Below are positions 22,361 to 35,800 of a stretch of 64,000 nt of DNA, piece by piece. Positions within the stretch are counted from its first letter, which is position 1. Each line of letters begins with the position of its first letter. A model generated the notes under the pieces. It saw only the letters and a list, made by a program, of their open reading frames with translations, had not been told where the DNA came from and ran no database searches. Source of the DNA: Malurus cyaneus samueli. Lineage: Eukaryota; Chordata; Aves; Passeriformes; Maluridae. The position numbers were made by a program, and so were the translations under genes. The DNA lies in the NCBI GenBank assembly GCA_009741485.1, contig CM019215.1:83620028-83684027 (forward strand), written 5' to 3'.

Positions 22361-25300
22361 TTAACAGGGAAATTTGTATGTTTTGAATATTTCTCAGTTT
22401 GAAGTCTTTGGTCTCTGTTAGAGATTTGCTGTGTGTTTGTCCTCTCATCACCTCAGTTTCCAATGAAGAGGTTAAACAAACATCTACCAGAAGTGGTTTA
22501 GGCATTGCTGATCCTGCTTAGATGACCTTTTGGGGTCTAGTTCATCTTTGTGATCTCTGATACTGTGACTTTCCAGGCTTCATCTTATGAGCTTCTAAAA
22601 ATGGTTGAAGATTAATGGTTTGCAATGAAATTGCTACTACCACAGAACATTAAAGCAGCTGTGACACAATAGAATTGAAAATTGCCAGCAACTTTGTGTA
22701 TATTGAATTTAGAGAAAGTAAATTGCTTCTTGTAAACTTTATTGCCGTGTAATTGTCTAACAACTTTTAAACAATGTCTCCTGACAGTGTGGAGTAGGGG
22801 TTTTTTTAATCTTTTTCTCTGAGCTAAACTAAAACTTCTAAATAAATTGTGCAATACTAGTTGTATAAGGCAACAAAACCCCCTGTTTTTTATGAATTTT
22901 ATGTAAATAGCACAAGTCTTGCAGAAGCTGTCATTTCCTGCAACAGAAGTCACAGAAATAAAATCCAGAAATGCTCGCTCATACTCAGCTGTCCGGGTGA
23001 ATGCAGTCAGGGGACAATTCATTGAAAGGTAGGACCCCTTGGCATAGCTGAGGCGGAACTCTGTAGGTGGTTGCCAAAAAACTGGGGCTTTATTTCCCCA
23101 AAGAGACTTGTTCTGTGTAGGGATTTCTGCTGTTACGTGACTTTGCTGTTCTTATCTGTTGCCCCCACCCTACTGTTGTTAATCAGAGGTTTTCAGGTGA
23201 GGACACATTACCACATCCACAAAAAATGTTTTGCTGCCATGTGATTTGGTAGTCAGTCATTACCTTACTATCAGATAAAGCCTATCTGATTTGAGCATTT
23301 TATTCACTGTTGAATAAACATTTCTGATAATTTTATTTTTTAATGGGAATAACTGAAAGAGTAAAGCTCAGTTATTGCCCTTTGGAGGTATGCCAGTTTA
23401 AAAGGCACCATTTATTTCCTTGCAGTCCTCCAGCAGGATGCAGGCTGGTTTTTTTTTGTGAAATTTTAGGATGTTGCAGAGACACGTTTTTTTCTGCTCT
23501 TCTTAGTTGGTTAATCTAGACTTATCAAATGTGGGAAACAGGTGTGACTGTGAATACAGTGAGGGTCAATGTGGGCAGAATTAGGTCAGATATCTAATAT
23601 TTTTGGACCAGGGCTCTAGTCAAATAAAATTTTAAAAAAGGAAGTTGAAAGTATGTAGCAGTGCTCATCAGCTGCACATCAGCTGGAAACTCTGCTCTTC
23701 CACAGCGGCACCAGTTGCCATATGACTCCAGGCTGGTTTCCAGGTCTCTTCTTTCAGGTGAGCAACACCACAGTGCTCAGTGAATGCTCCTGCTTTCATA
23801 GGAACATAGTACTGACATGTCCAGCAAAAGCCAGGAAAAGCAGCACCAGTGGCCCTAAATCCTCTAAGACACATCATGTGTTAGGTGAGTTTGCAGTCGG
23901 ATGGAGACCCAGTTGTAGAATCAGGCCGCTGTTTGCCCTGAGAAGTGTTAGCTGTGCAGGCTGGAGTTCAACCAACAGGAGTTGATGGGAAGAGAGGTTT
24001 AAGCAGGATTCCCAAGCTGACACTGTGAATGGCTTTATCTTCTCTCCTCCTCCTCGTGTACATCACCACAAGGTGTCAAAGATGCAGCAATCTCTCTGCA
24101 TCTTTGCACTCACTCGCCGAAGAGTGAGGAGGAGGGAATGTGTGCAAACTGAAGCCACCAAAGAAAATTGTTAGAATTTTAGGTTAGGCATGAGGGAACA
24201 TTTTTCATTAAAAACAGCAACAAAAAAAGAGAGAAAGTGACAGTATCAAATTTTATTTCTAATGGGAAAAATCCATATAAAAAAAAGGCTCCTTTTTTCT
24301 GTTGAAGGAATGATTTTCTTCCTTCCTTTCTAAGACATCTTTCAAGGGATTTGTCCTTCATTTGCCTTTTTTTTCTTTTTTTGCTTTAGTTATTTTTTTT
24401 AAATAACTGTGGCAAAAGATTTAAGGGGACAAATATACAGTTTTCACCTTTCTTACATATATCTACATCTTTCCAACACCATTTTTCAGCAAAGGAGAGG
24501 GGGAAAAAAGAAAAACTTTTTTCTGTAATAATTCCCCTCTTTCAAGTCTCCTCTTTTAGCTACAGTTTCTTTAGCTTTTTAAATATGGAAAAGCTTTTAA
24601 AGGCAAAAGCATTCTCTTTTTGGTAGGGTTTGACAGAAAATCTTTAGCAATCTTTGGCTGGAATGACAAAATGCATCATAGAGTCCATGTTTCCTTTTTT
24701 CTTTATCCATTGCAATTCTACCTGTGAGTCAGCTATTCTTTCAGCAGTATTGCATTAACAGATGTTGCGAGCTTTTTTGTGTTCATGGCAGAACTGCTCT
24801 CTTAATCTGATTTTCCTGGGACAGTGAGCTAGTACAAGTATGGAAAGAAAGTAAATACACAAATGTTTCAAATGAACAACTTCATCAATAATTATAAAAG
24901 CTAAAATGTTAACTGCACACAAAGTGCATCCTTTATTATTTACTTCAAGAATTACCTTTAAAGTTGCATGACTGTTTCCATTCAAATCCCTCATGATAGT
25001 GGGCCACAATAACCCATTACTTGCACCCTGCTCAACATTTTCCTTCTTGATTCCTGTACAAATTCTGTATAATGCCTGGAGTCTGAGGCTTCCCTCTTCC
25101 ATTCTAACGCTCAGGCTGCAGTTCTATTTTTTCTTTCTGCCTTTTTAGCACTGGTATGATGCAATGAAGTGATAATTTCTCTAGCACAGTTAGAAGGTAT
25201 GTGGAAACACGTATAACAAATCCATTACACAGGACTGGAGACAGGAGTGAAGTGTTGACAAAGGGCAGGGCTTCACAACAGTGTTTGTGTTAGCTCGTTC

Positions 25301-26760
25301 TGCTGCTGGTAAAATGTAGTTTGCCATTTCCATAAACTGGGGCTGAATCCAGGTTAGTGATTGCAATCAGGTTGGCTGGCATTAATGCTGAAGTATTGTC
25401 TTTAGAGAGATAGGTTGGGCTGATTGTTCCACAGGATGGTTAAATTCAGGTTGGATAAACAAAGAACCCTAGGGCAAGAAAAGAGTGCTTGTGTTCTTTT
25501 CTTCCTTTTTCTTCTTTATGTTTTCCATAAACTGTTGCAGTAATTTTTTTAGCATGTTAATATTCCCATCGTGAAAATATGCCTGCTCTCTGAACGAAAC
25601 TACTGAAAAAAGAAGCACTATTCAAAGAACATGCCTTTAGAAGAGTAGAAATGGCTTTACAGATATTTGTGCAAAGGTTCTTAGTATTATTTATCATTCA
25701 AAAAAATTTGAAATACTGTAAAGTATGTTGAATATATTAAACATTCACATGAGAGGGTGTTGAACCCTCTTGCATTCTCAGTGCACCTCTAGGTTTTCTG
25801 TACCCTGATTTTCTTATGTGCTGAAAGGGATAATGTTATTTGTAAGCTTCTACAAAGTGATTTGAGATTGCTGTAAGCACACTAAACACACCATGAGCAC
25901 TGATCCAAAACCTAAATTCTGCTAAAATCACTCAGGAAGATTTTTAAGACTCTATAGAAATAGTTGTTGAGATAAAAATACTCCAGAAAAAAGACTTGTT
26001 TTTATTTTGTGAGGGATTGCCTGGGAAATCTCTTCCTTAATTGCTGCTCTTCAATGTAAAGATTTCCAATATGTTTGTCTAACTCGGGCAGATAGGAATG
26101 ATGGTGATCTTTCTGTTACAAATGGTTCTTGGAAAAGTGATAGATGTTCTTCTGAGGGACAATTCAGATACGAATCTGAAGTCACACAGCAACAGCTTTC
26201 TCAGAATGATGAAGTCTGCTTTTGTTACAATTTGGATACTTGTGTAGTTCATCAGTCTGGGTCAAATGGATGTATCTGATCTCTAGCAGTGAAGAAGCAT
26301 CTGTTCTATGGTGACCAAAGGGTAACAGGGTCTCTAATCAGGTGGGAGAGTGCTGGTGGACAGGTGTTTTCCTGTGTCTTCCAACATCAGTGGCCTCTAG
26401 GGCTGTCAAAGGGAACTTTACACAGAGGTTGCACATACAGATATTTTTTTTCTTTTCCCCCACTAGCTCCTTTGAAAAGATTTGAAAGTATACCTGTGAA
26501 GCTGGTAATGCTGGCTTTCCGTTAGAACATTTCTTTTTCCCCAAAATTTCCTTCTCTTCCACAGTTTAGTCTACTCAAAGCCTGCAGTTTGTGTCTGTGT
26601 GTAGTTGTGTCTCCTGAAGATGCAATTAAATGTAAAATATCTCCTTAACTAAATAGCCCCCTCCTACAAAAGGCAGGTATGCCAGGGGTCAAAAGGGTCA
26701 TCTCTTTGTTAGATTTCCTCCTCTCACCCCAAGCTGGAAATTTCCTTTGTGAGATTTGCC
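22361..26760. other. unique non-coding DNA, no gene recognised
   Basis: A 136-codon minus frame at 22612-23022 has no recognisable domain. The region 23660-24130 is somewhat richer in G+C and holds the paired hairpins. From 24180 to 24720 the sequence is rich in short A and T runs. Confidence 0.6.
24073..24128. repeat. two adjacent hairpin-forming inverted repeats
   Basis: The first is CAAAGATGCAG (24077-24087) with CTGCATCTTTG (24096-24106), perfect over 11 bp with an eight-base loop, and extendable by GTG/CAC across one bulged T. The second is CTCACTC (24109-24115) with GAGTGAG (24122-24128) and loop GCCGAA. The two compete for base 24109. On either strand an RNA from here could fold into two consecutive stem-loops. 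Nothing shows that it is transcribed. Confidence 0.9.
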
Positions 26761-26865
26761 TACACATACATGCATATATACATAGTATGGCTTAATTTTT
26801 ATATCTATAGAAGGAGGTAAAAATATATGCATACTTGTATATGTACATATATATGTGTTTGCATT
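26761..26865. repeat. interrupted (TA/CA)n low-complexity tract
   Basis: Alternating pyrimidine-purine sequence rich in CATA and TATA steps (ACATACATGCATATATACATA, then ATATATGCATAC and TGTACATATATATG) is interrupted by about 35 bases of less regular sequence. This looks like a decayed dinucleotide microsatellite. Confidence 0.75.
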
Positions 26866-29800
26866 TGTGTGTCTTTTTGAGTTAAACTATAGGCAACCCC
26901 TGATAGATGCAAACCAAACCAAATAACTTCCCAGACAGCCTTATAGGAATGCAAAGTCTGTTACATATTAAATGGATGGAGTAGAAGAGGTCACTGTTTA
27001 TTGTTTGCTCTTGGGTTGGTTGCTCAGTTTTGCCAGGGTGGGTAAGCTTATAGAATATGCCCTTCCTTGTACCTGTTCAGGATCTCACTTCTGTGCACAT
27101 TGGGCTACTTGGAAACATTTTGTTTCCCAGTGTCACTGGCAGCACATGTGAGCAAGATCAGGGTGGCACACAGACCATGAGCACATCAAGCTCTTTTGAT
27201 TACGGTGAGAGCTGCTGCCTTTGTGTCTGCTCAAGCACAGAGATCCAGGCGCTCATGTGTGGTGCCATGGCAAACATAAGGCTGTGTTTAATGTCGTACT
27301 GGTTGCTTGGGACAGCCAAAGGATTTTGCTGGGGGAGCTGGGCATGTGAACAAACCCTGTTCTGGTATGCACCCTCCATTCAAGTGCATCATGCAGTTGT
27401 TTAGAATTCCTAATGGAGGGCAAGGTGGGTTGCTTAAATCTGTATAAACATCTGTAGTTTATGTGATGTTACTTGGGCAGCAGGGTCAGATAGAAAGATG
27501 GGAAAGCAGGAATGGCAAATCACTGAATTCTTTGCTATGCTGAAAAGAGCATGAAATGAGCTTGTGGGCATTTCTTTTTAATATGAAGGGCTTCAATTAG
27601 CAGTTATACCAGAAGAATTTCATCAAACCCAGTAAAGCTGGACTGCTCTGGCTGAGATCCAAGTTTAGCTCACTTGCTGTTCCTGAGGTATATCAGCTGA
27701 TTAGGAGTTATCAGAGGGGTGTGAGGGAGGTGATCAGGTGAGCACCTATGTGCACCCCTTCCCATCACAACAGGACTGCGTTGTAAATAGATCTTGTTTA
27801 AATGCTGCAGATTCAAAACAACATGGGAATGAGGATGTGAGGTAGGGATGCAGTGCTTAGAAGCTGTGCTGTGTCCAGGGAGTTATAGTAATCATATTTT
27901 TCAATTCTACAGGTCAGGATAGAAGAGATGAGATTTTCATTCCTGTGGTTGTGCATTCACAGTTTTTCCTTTTAGGAAGGAGTAAGTAGGTAGTCCATGT
28001 TTTCCTTATTGCCAGAGGGATTTGGAACTGCTGGAGGTAGGAGATTTGTCTCAGCAGTTTAGCCCCTGTAGAAAGTAAAAATACAATAGAAAATCCAAAT
28101 TGCAAAGGTGGCTTTTCTCCCCTCTACCCTGCCACCCTCCTGAACTTCATTTGCTATTGGGGGAAGCTGGGTTACCTTTTCGTGCCTCTCCAACAGGCAA
28201 CGTGCTCTGCACACAGGAAACAGGCAAACCCAAGTGCTTCTCTGCATTTGGGCTCAGGGCCTCACCTGTAGACACAAGATAATTAGGGAAAAATGTCCCA
28301 TCACCTTTGAGCTCTGTCATTGGTGTTTCTCACTCCTTCACTTTGATCTGATATCTTTATAGGAGTGGGTGCTGCTCATAGCCATAAAAGTTGCCTTCCC
28401 CTGCCCTCTTTCACTGCAGAATGTGTCCAGTGGGATACAGTTTATCCCTTGAGTGAGCAGATCGGAGATCATCTCTTTTGTGGCAAGAATATGGTAAAAC
28501 ATCTCTGATTTGTCAGGTGATTTGTGAGTGTTGGCAAGGCTGGCACTTGTTAAGCAATAGCTGGTACGTGAGACTTCTCCATAGCAGTTTACTTCAAAAC
28601 ACAAAGATTTTTCTTTCAGCATAACATACGTGGTGGTGAAGAGGAAGATTAACCTGAATAAATCAGTCTGAGTAGCATCCCTTCTAAACTTTTACCAGTC
28701 AAAAACTCAGTTATCCCTGCTTTGATGACAAATTCAATGACATTGATTTCAAGTTATTCGTCATTTTGTGTGTAAAGGAGAGCAGAATCAGAAGAACTTC
28801 AGTCATATCTTACTGAGCATAAGGTAATAAAATACAGTGGACAAATGCCTTCCAAAGAACAAGAAATTGCTTTTTGGATTACTTATTGAACTGGAAGGAT
28901 CAATAGCCAAGCAGCTGCCAGTCTGAAAGTTGTATCCAGGTACTTTTAAGATACAAACAAGAGAACTTTTCCATTTGAACTGATGGACTGAAGCCTGGGA
29001 AAAAACTGGGGATACACTGATCAATTCTTGATTCTTCCAAATCTAGATCAGAAGTACTTCTAGAAAACATGAACTAGATAAAAGTAAACTTCATTTGATA
29101 ATAGTAGGAAATATAATGATTTATGAAAGAGATTGAAAGTAGTAATCTAGAAGGTTTTTTAGACATAAGGGCTATGCATCTGTGAATGAAACTTCTTATG
29201 TCTTGGGTAGACCAAAGCGAAACAAAATAAGAGGAAAATAATATTCAGCTTGAGAAGCCAAAAAAGAATTTTGTTATCCACATTCCCATTTAAAGTCTTG
29301 CAGTTTCTATTGCTTGTCTGGATCCAAGGCTATGGTGAGTAAAAATTTCTCATTGTAGTGTCTTGTAGCATCCAGTAAATTCCCAGTTCTTATTCAGGCA
29401 ATTTGAAACCAGAGGTGTAGCAAAGAGCAGGGCAAATTCTTTGCAATGACAGATATGTCCTAGTTTAATAACAGACCAAATAGTGGTTAGTTGCAAGATC
29501 AGCTTTCCCAGCTCCTTACAAAAGCTGCAGTTGATAACAGACCTCCACCCAGGGATTTTAAGCTGATCCTGGTAAACCAAACAAAGATCTTCTTCCCCAA
29601 GAGCATGGATGGGACACCACGTGAGAGGGCCTGGAGACTCACCTTCTCTGCTGAGGGCTCCTCTCCCCTGTTTGTTTTGAGGAGAGCTGAGGGCATGCTT
29701 GTGCTTGCAAATAGTCCCTCTTGACTCCACAGCATTCCTGCGGTGTTTGTTGCGCACAGGGGGCTCCTGGGGTGGCAGGACTTGTGTGCACAATAGGCTT

Positions 29801-32800
29801 TGATCCAGCCAGCACCCCGCTCAAATCACAGAGTCACTCACATATATGCCTTTACCTTTCCCGTGATACAATGTGCAGAGAACTGCAAAGACCTGCCAAA
29901 TTCAATTTTTCAGGAAGGAAAATTTTAAGCAGTGTACAGGAAAGCACCAGTACCCCACATCAGAGAAACATAAACAGAGAATAAGCTTGAAGGGTTTTTG
30001 GTATGGGAAGCCTGGAGATATGAAACACCACTCAGTGACAACTACGAGTGGTTCATATGTAAGTGGGTTATTAGAAGGCTGAAATGAGACTCCTGAGGCA
30101 TCAAAATAACACCAAAAGCAATCTTGGAATGGGTGGGAGTGGTGCTGTACACTCTCATCACTTTCACAAGAAACACATCTTCAAGGAAGAGAATATATTA
30201 AAAATTGCTGAGCCTTTGGAAGGAAACAAGTGCCTCAGGAGAAATTTTACAAATGGAGCTCACTTGACAAGATGAAGTTGACTCTCCCACTTGACCCAAA
30301 CAGGATATCACTATCTCAAATCATGTTACAGCAGCGTGCTTTTCATAACCAACAGTATTTGCAGCGTACTTTTACATTTAGAAATGTCCCAGTTGCTGCC
30401 TGTATGCTCATCACCATAAGTCTGCTTTAATTACTTGTGGTGTGGACTTTAATGGGATCTCACCTGTTAGTCTCTGAAGAGAATTTCGCCTGTGGCTTTC
30501 ACTCAGGACACTTGAAAGATCCTTTGAATCTGTCTTTGGGAGCTTGGACTTTTAATTGCTGTACTTTGAGTGGATTAACTGAGGCTGGAGAACTCCAGGT
30601 TTTAAAAGTGAAGGCATCCTCCACCTGCTTAAATTAAAATACACAAGATGTGGTAACTCAGGAGCAATTAATTTCAATAATAATATTAGCTAGTTATTTC
30701 AGAGTCAATCTAGGAGGTGGTGTGCATGTCAAATTGTGCAGTTGTTCTTCATCAGGTGTGATCTGATGCATATGTTTGACAGATTTTCTGTAGCTTGGCT
30801 GACTTGTGTGGGCTGAAAATTTGGTCTGTGGCAGATCCTTTGAAACCTAGTTTACAGTTTTGCTCAGCTGTGCTGCTTGTTCGTGCCTTTTCCTCTCATG
30901 TGTTTGCCACAGTCTTGGCCTTTTCCATCTCTGAAAAAGAGGGAGTGCTCTTGTAAGATAATGTTCATGCGCCGTACCATCTGCAGATTTTGATTTGCAA
31001 CAGTAGGGCATCCATAATGGCAGAGTGATTTCGGCTGTAAAGGTGAGATGTGTTTGAAGGAACAACTCAGACTAGAGTTCAGATTTGTTTAAGTGGAAGA
31101 TTATCCTCCCTGCCTCTTGTCCTACCACTATCCCACCCGTAAGCAAGAGAGTTTTTGTCTTCAGTAGCGGTGGTGGAGAATCTGACTCTCTTGTTCTTGG
31201 CAGGGAAAGGAGGGGGTTGTTTATCACTTCACCCCATCTACAAAGTCTGGCCTGCTAATGTTGTTTCTTATGAACTCGAGTGTGAGAATATATTTCACAG
31301 CTCATATAAGAGTTTGCTGCTTTGACTCTTGGGTTCTTGTGGCTGCTGGTGATGCAATCATCTTGGGAAGGTGCAGCTTCAGGCAGAGCAACTTTTCTTT
31401 GAACTCCTGCTACAGCTATTAAAAATAGGTCAGGGTAGAGAAAAGTAGGTTTAGCTTTCAAAAGTATATTAAGCTAATTTATCTTGCACTGTAGCCTGAT
31501 ACATGTTCAAGGCAGCAGTGATACAGCCAGTCTCATCAACAGTAACAATCTTACTCAAAACCAGTTGGATGTGCAAAATACATTTTCATACAACTGGTGG
31601 GGAGAGTTAAGAGACTGATGTTTCACATAGCTAGTTCCTTTATTTTCATAACTGGCCTGCCCAATCCTCCAAAAAAGAAAACAAAACCCCAAAATCCCCC
31701 AAACTGAAAACCCAATGGTCCTACTGCCAGCTTCTGCCTTTCTTTTATGAATTGCTTTGCACAATGATAAATTTAAAAAGAAATCACATAATACCAAATC
31801 AAGATGAGCAGGTAAGCAGAGATTTCAGAGCTACAAAGCAGAATTATCGTAAGCTAAACCAATGCATGAAAATGATAAATACTGGATGCCAGAGAAGTCA
31901 CCTGTTTGGAGCTACTGTCTGAATGATATTAAGGATATCAATTGACCAAAATGATGTATAGATAATTTCTGTGAGACTTGCTTACAAGAAGAATTGAGTT
32001 CTTTATGTTGGGTTGTACTTTTTCCCTGTGCCAGATCGGTGTTAAATAAATGAGTTCAGCTCAATGGATTTCATATGTGTTTGTGGAAGTTGTATCTTAC
32101 TGTTTCTGCATGTTTTACGTTGTGTCAATTCACAAGCCAAATTTTTTTTTTTTAAGTATCTAAGAAATGGGATCTAGACACTGTTGTTATCAGGCTTGTA
32201 AAAAACATGTGAGTTCCCATTTCAGAGGAAGATTTTTCAGGGAGGGCGAAGAAATTCTTGCTGGCTTCCATCTTGTTTTTTGCCCATGCTAGTTAGAGCA
32301 AAAAAAAACCAATAAAATTTCTGTCATCTTAACTGGATTCAAAAATTCTCTCTTGTGGCCTTGTGTATGCTTTTCCTGTGATGGGTTCTAGGACACAGGC
32401 ACAGAGGGAAGAAGGAAGCCAGGAAATGAGAGTATGATAAAGAACTTCATACTCTGGTCCTGAGGAGGTCACGTAGTTTGGGATGGCTTTAGCTATTGGC
32501 AGCTAGGGTAGCACTGCCTGCAATCATGAATGAAAAGGAGGAGTCCCTGAGGCCCTGATGAAAAGCCAGGTGACCCTTCTTTCTTCTAGAGGAATAGAAA
32601 ATAAATAAATCCCCTGCAGAGTTCATAAAAAGTAAATACAGGTTTTCAGGAATGATATTTGCTCTTTGTTTATCCCAGTGCGGATATGAATTTACTCTGT
32701 CATGTTTGAGGAGTTTATGTCAGAGTGATGTGAGCAGCAATGACAGCCCAGTTTAGGGCAGTGTCAATATATCATTGATGCTTTAATAATCACTTTCAGA

Positions 32801-35800
32801 CTTGGTATTACTTTGGATGCACTCAGGTAAGTTATGAAGGAGCCCTCTACTTGACCATGAGCTTTGAACTGGTAATAAAAATACTTATTTAGTAATTTCT
32901 TGTTTATCACACTATTTTCCTTTCTAAATTTACAGTAGTTGTTGTAAAAAAACCAAACAAACAAATGAAAAACTAGTTTCAGCACCCCTTCACCCTGTAC
33001 AACTACAGAACTTGTGTGGTTTTGGTGAGGATGTGTTTTGCTAGAAGCATAATCCAAAGGTACTTTCCAGAAATGTCGGCAACTGTTTGACGCATTGCTT
33101 TAATTTGTTGTGGCCATTATGGTTGCTGTGATTTTCTCGAATCTCCCAAGGGATGACCCTGACCTGTGTTTGAGCATGGCCAGTTGAGGCATCTTTTTGG
33201 TAGGTCTGGCAGAATTAAACTTGCTGGCCCAAGGTAAAAGAACTAATGCCTGTCTGCTCCTGCCACCAACATGGGGAAGTGCCCTGAAGAAAATCCAGGC
33301 TGGCTGCCACTCCTTCTTTTGTATGATGAGAATTTGGGGAAAGTAACAGCTGTTTCTGGGAGGCTGTTCTTTCTTCATAACCTCTGCATGGTGGTAATTC
33401 TGCACCCCCACTTCCTGCCCACAGCATCAACCTTGGCTTTCCCAGACTCTAGCACAGGCAAGAGCAAAGTCTGCTGCCTTGAGCATCTTCCTTTATTACC
33501 TGGGCTGAGACAAAATGCTCAGTAATCCTCATCACACCACAGATGTCTTGAAATGACTTAGGTTGTTGTGCTTAATATGATTTTATCCTGCCCCAGAAGC
33601 TCTGATATCCCCACGTCTTCCTCTCTCTCCTTGCAAGGGGAGCAAAGAGGACGCTCGTGTAGTGACTGTGCTGTGGAAGATCAGTGCAGGGATTTTTATT
33701 CTTTTTTCAAGGTCCTGGGCTGCCCCAAAACATCATTTCAACTTGGATGTCTGGGGAAAAGGGGAAGAAAACTGAAAGAGAGGTTTCCTGCCAGTAATTA
33801 TTTTACATAGTCTAAGCAGAGGGAAACTGGAAGAAGGGGAAGGCAGTGCAGAGAATGATCTCACCAAGGCAAAAACACAATGCAGGAGCTAGAGCTTTTC
33901 TTGAGCCAGCTGGCCCCTTAGCTGGCCTGCTGTAGGGTTGTCTCCAGATGAAAAGCAGTCGGTTGCTCTTCTCCGCTTTTATTTGAGAAAAAGCAAGTGG
34001 CTGAATGTTGGATGGCATGGCAGGGACCTTGTTTTCACTTTACAGATTGAAGACTCCTGCCAGAGTGAGTCCAAGAACAGAAAAAACATAACTTCTTCAT
34101 CTCATGTTGGCTGTGAAGGTTTAATTCTCTCAGGGGCTGTCTTCCAGAGACTTTTCAGCAAACAATAAAATTACAAAACAGAGCTAAACTTACTGGTTCT
34201 TAATTGAGCAGATCTCCCCTTGAATGATTGGGTTGTTTACTGCTTCACAGCCTGCAGAATTTGATCCAGAATGTTTTTTTCTGGACTCAGTTTGAAGAAA
34301 AAAACAGAGAGAAAAGAAATATAAATAGGAATTGAAGAACAAATTTCGAGTTGAATTCTACTCCCTCGTGTTTTTTACTTCTAGTGAATTGCAAACAAAC
34401 AAGTTTCCTCATGTAAGGAGTTCTAACCCTCATATCATCTGCCTGACTTCTCTCTTCTTCTGTCTCTGCAGCATCTCTTGTGTAGGATAGGAAAGAAGAA
34501 AGTGAAACAGATACATAGTGTATGCTGGATACCAACAGAGCTTGATTTCCAGGCAGGACTTTCAGAGCCAGATCCATCCATCTTCAGCTCTGAGATGGTC
34601 ATATGATCTTGATGGAGATCACAATTTCCTTGTTTGGAAGTGAGATTGGATTTTTATAGCGCTTAGGTATAACAATTTGTTGAGGTTAAGAAAGAAATGG
34701 GAGGTGAATGGGACAGAATCAGGGAAAACAAAAATTATATGATCAAACTAGCACTATGGTTTGCCTAGAAAAGCTCTTCTTTGCACTGGAAAATACAGAT
34801 GAATGTGAGTCTGCCTGAAGTGGCTTGGTTTTGCTCTTATGACCATGAGAGTTAAAGTTCCCCATTAACCCAAGCAATCTAGAAAGTAGGAAGCAGATAA
34901 TGGAACATTTCTGTCACCACTAAGGAGGGCTCTCATTAAATTGCATGTAGGTCTTTGAAAAGGTCAGTCAAAGCTTAAGCAACCCCCTGTTGTTTGACAA
35001 CATCAGAGCTCAAACGCTGTGATTCTGGAGAGCTCTGCTCTTTGAAAGAGGGGGATGTTTAATTACCTTTTGAAAGCTGGCAGCAAGACAGGATGCAAGG
35101 ATGTTTTCTTTCCTTTGTGTCAGTTGAACAAGTTGCTATTTTGGGACATGAGAGCAACTAACTTACTACACTAGAGGAGACTGTCCCTTCCTCTGACCTG
35201 CTGTTGGGAGAAAAGCAAAGGCAAGAGGATATTAGTGAAGGTGAGTTTGCTGCAGGAAGGAAGCCTTGACACAAGAATGTTTGAGGAAGGGGAGGCAGAA
35301 GATCCTGATGCTTTTCTTAACATTGTATCAATTGTGTTAATTATGCTTGCCTTTAAATATATGCTTATTTATTGCTCTTGCTTTGCAGGAAGACATTGGT
35401 GCAGTTGCAGGAAATCAACTGCTGTCACTTCAATAAAATCTGCTTTTATCATCAAAGGAATTGGCAAACTGCAGGAGTTTTAATTTTTAAAACTGCATTG
35501 CTTCTGCTCCCTCCCAGGGGTAGTCTTTCACAGTGTTTTGTGCTCTTCAACTATATTTGTTTTTGGGTTTTTTTTTCCCCCAATGGTTTGGATTTGTGGC
35601 ATCTAAACAAGCTAAATAGAAACTTTGCCTCAGGGATAAACGTCCTCTTAAGTAACCAAAAATAAACTTGGATGGCATGCCTTGTGCAATGTACAAATTC
35701 AGCTGTGCATATGGTGGGAACAGAGCATTAGACGTGGTATCTGCCACCATAAAGAGAGCACAAATGTATGCTTGTGGTAAACATAAAAGAGATGTGTAAG

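Noticed and set aside
29750..29765. GCGCACAGGGGGCTCC, resembling the core of a CTCF site.
   Set aside because: Only the AGGGGGC core fits; the upstream positions do not.
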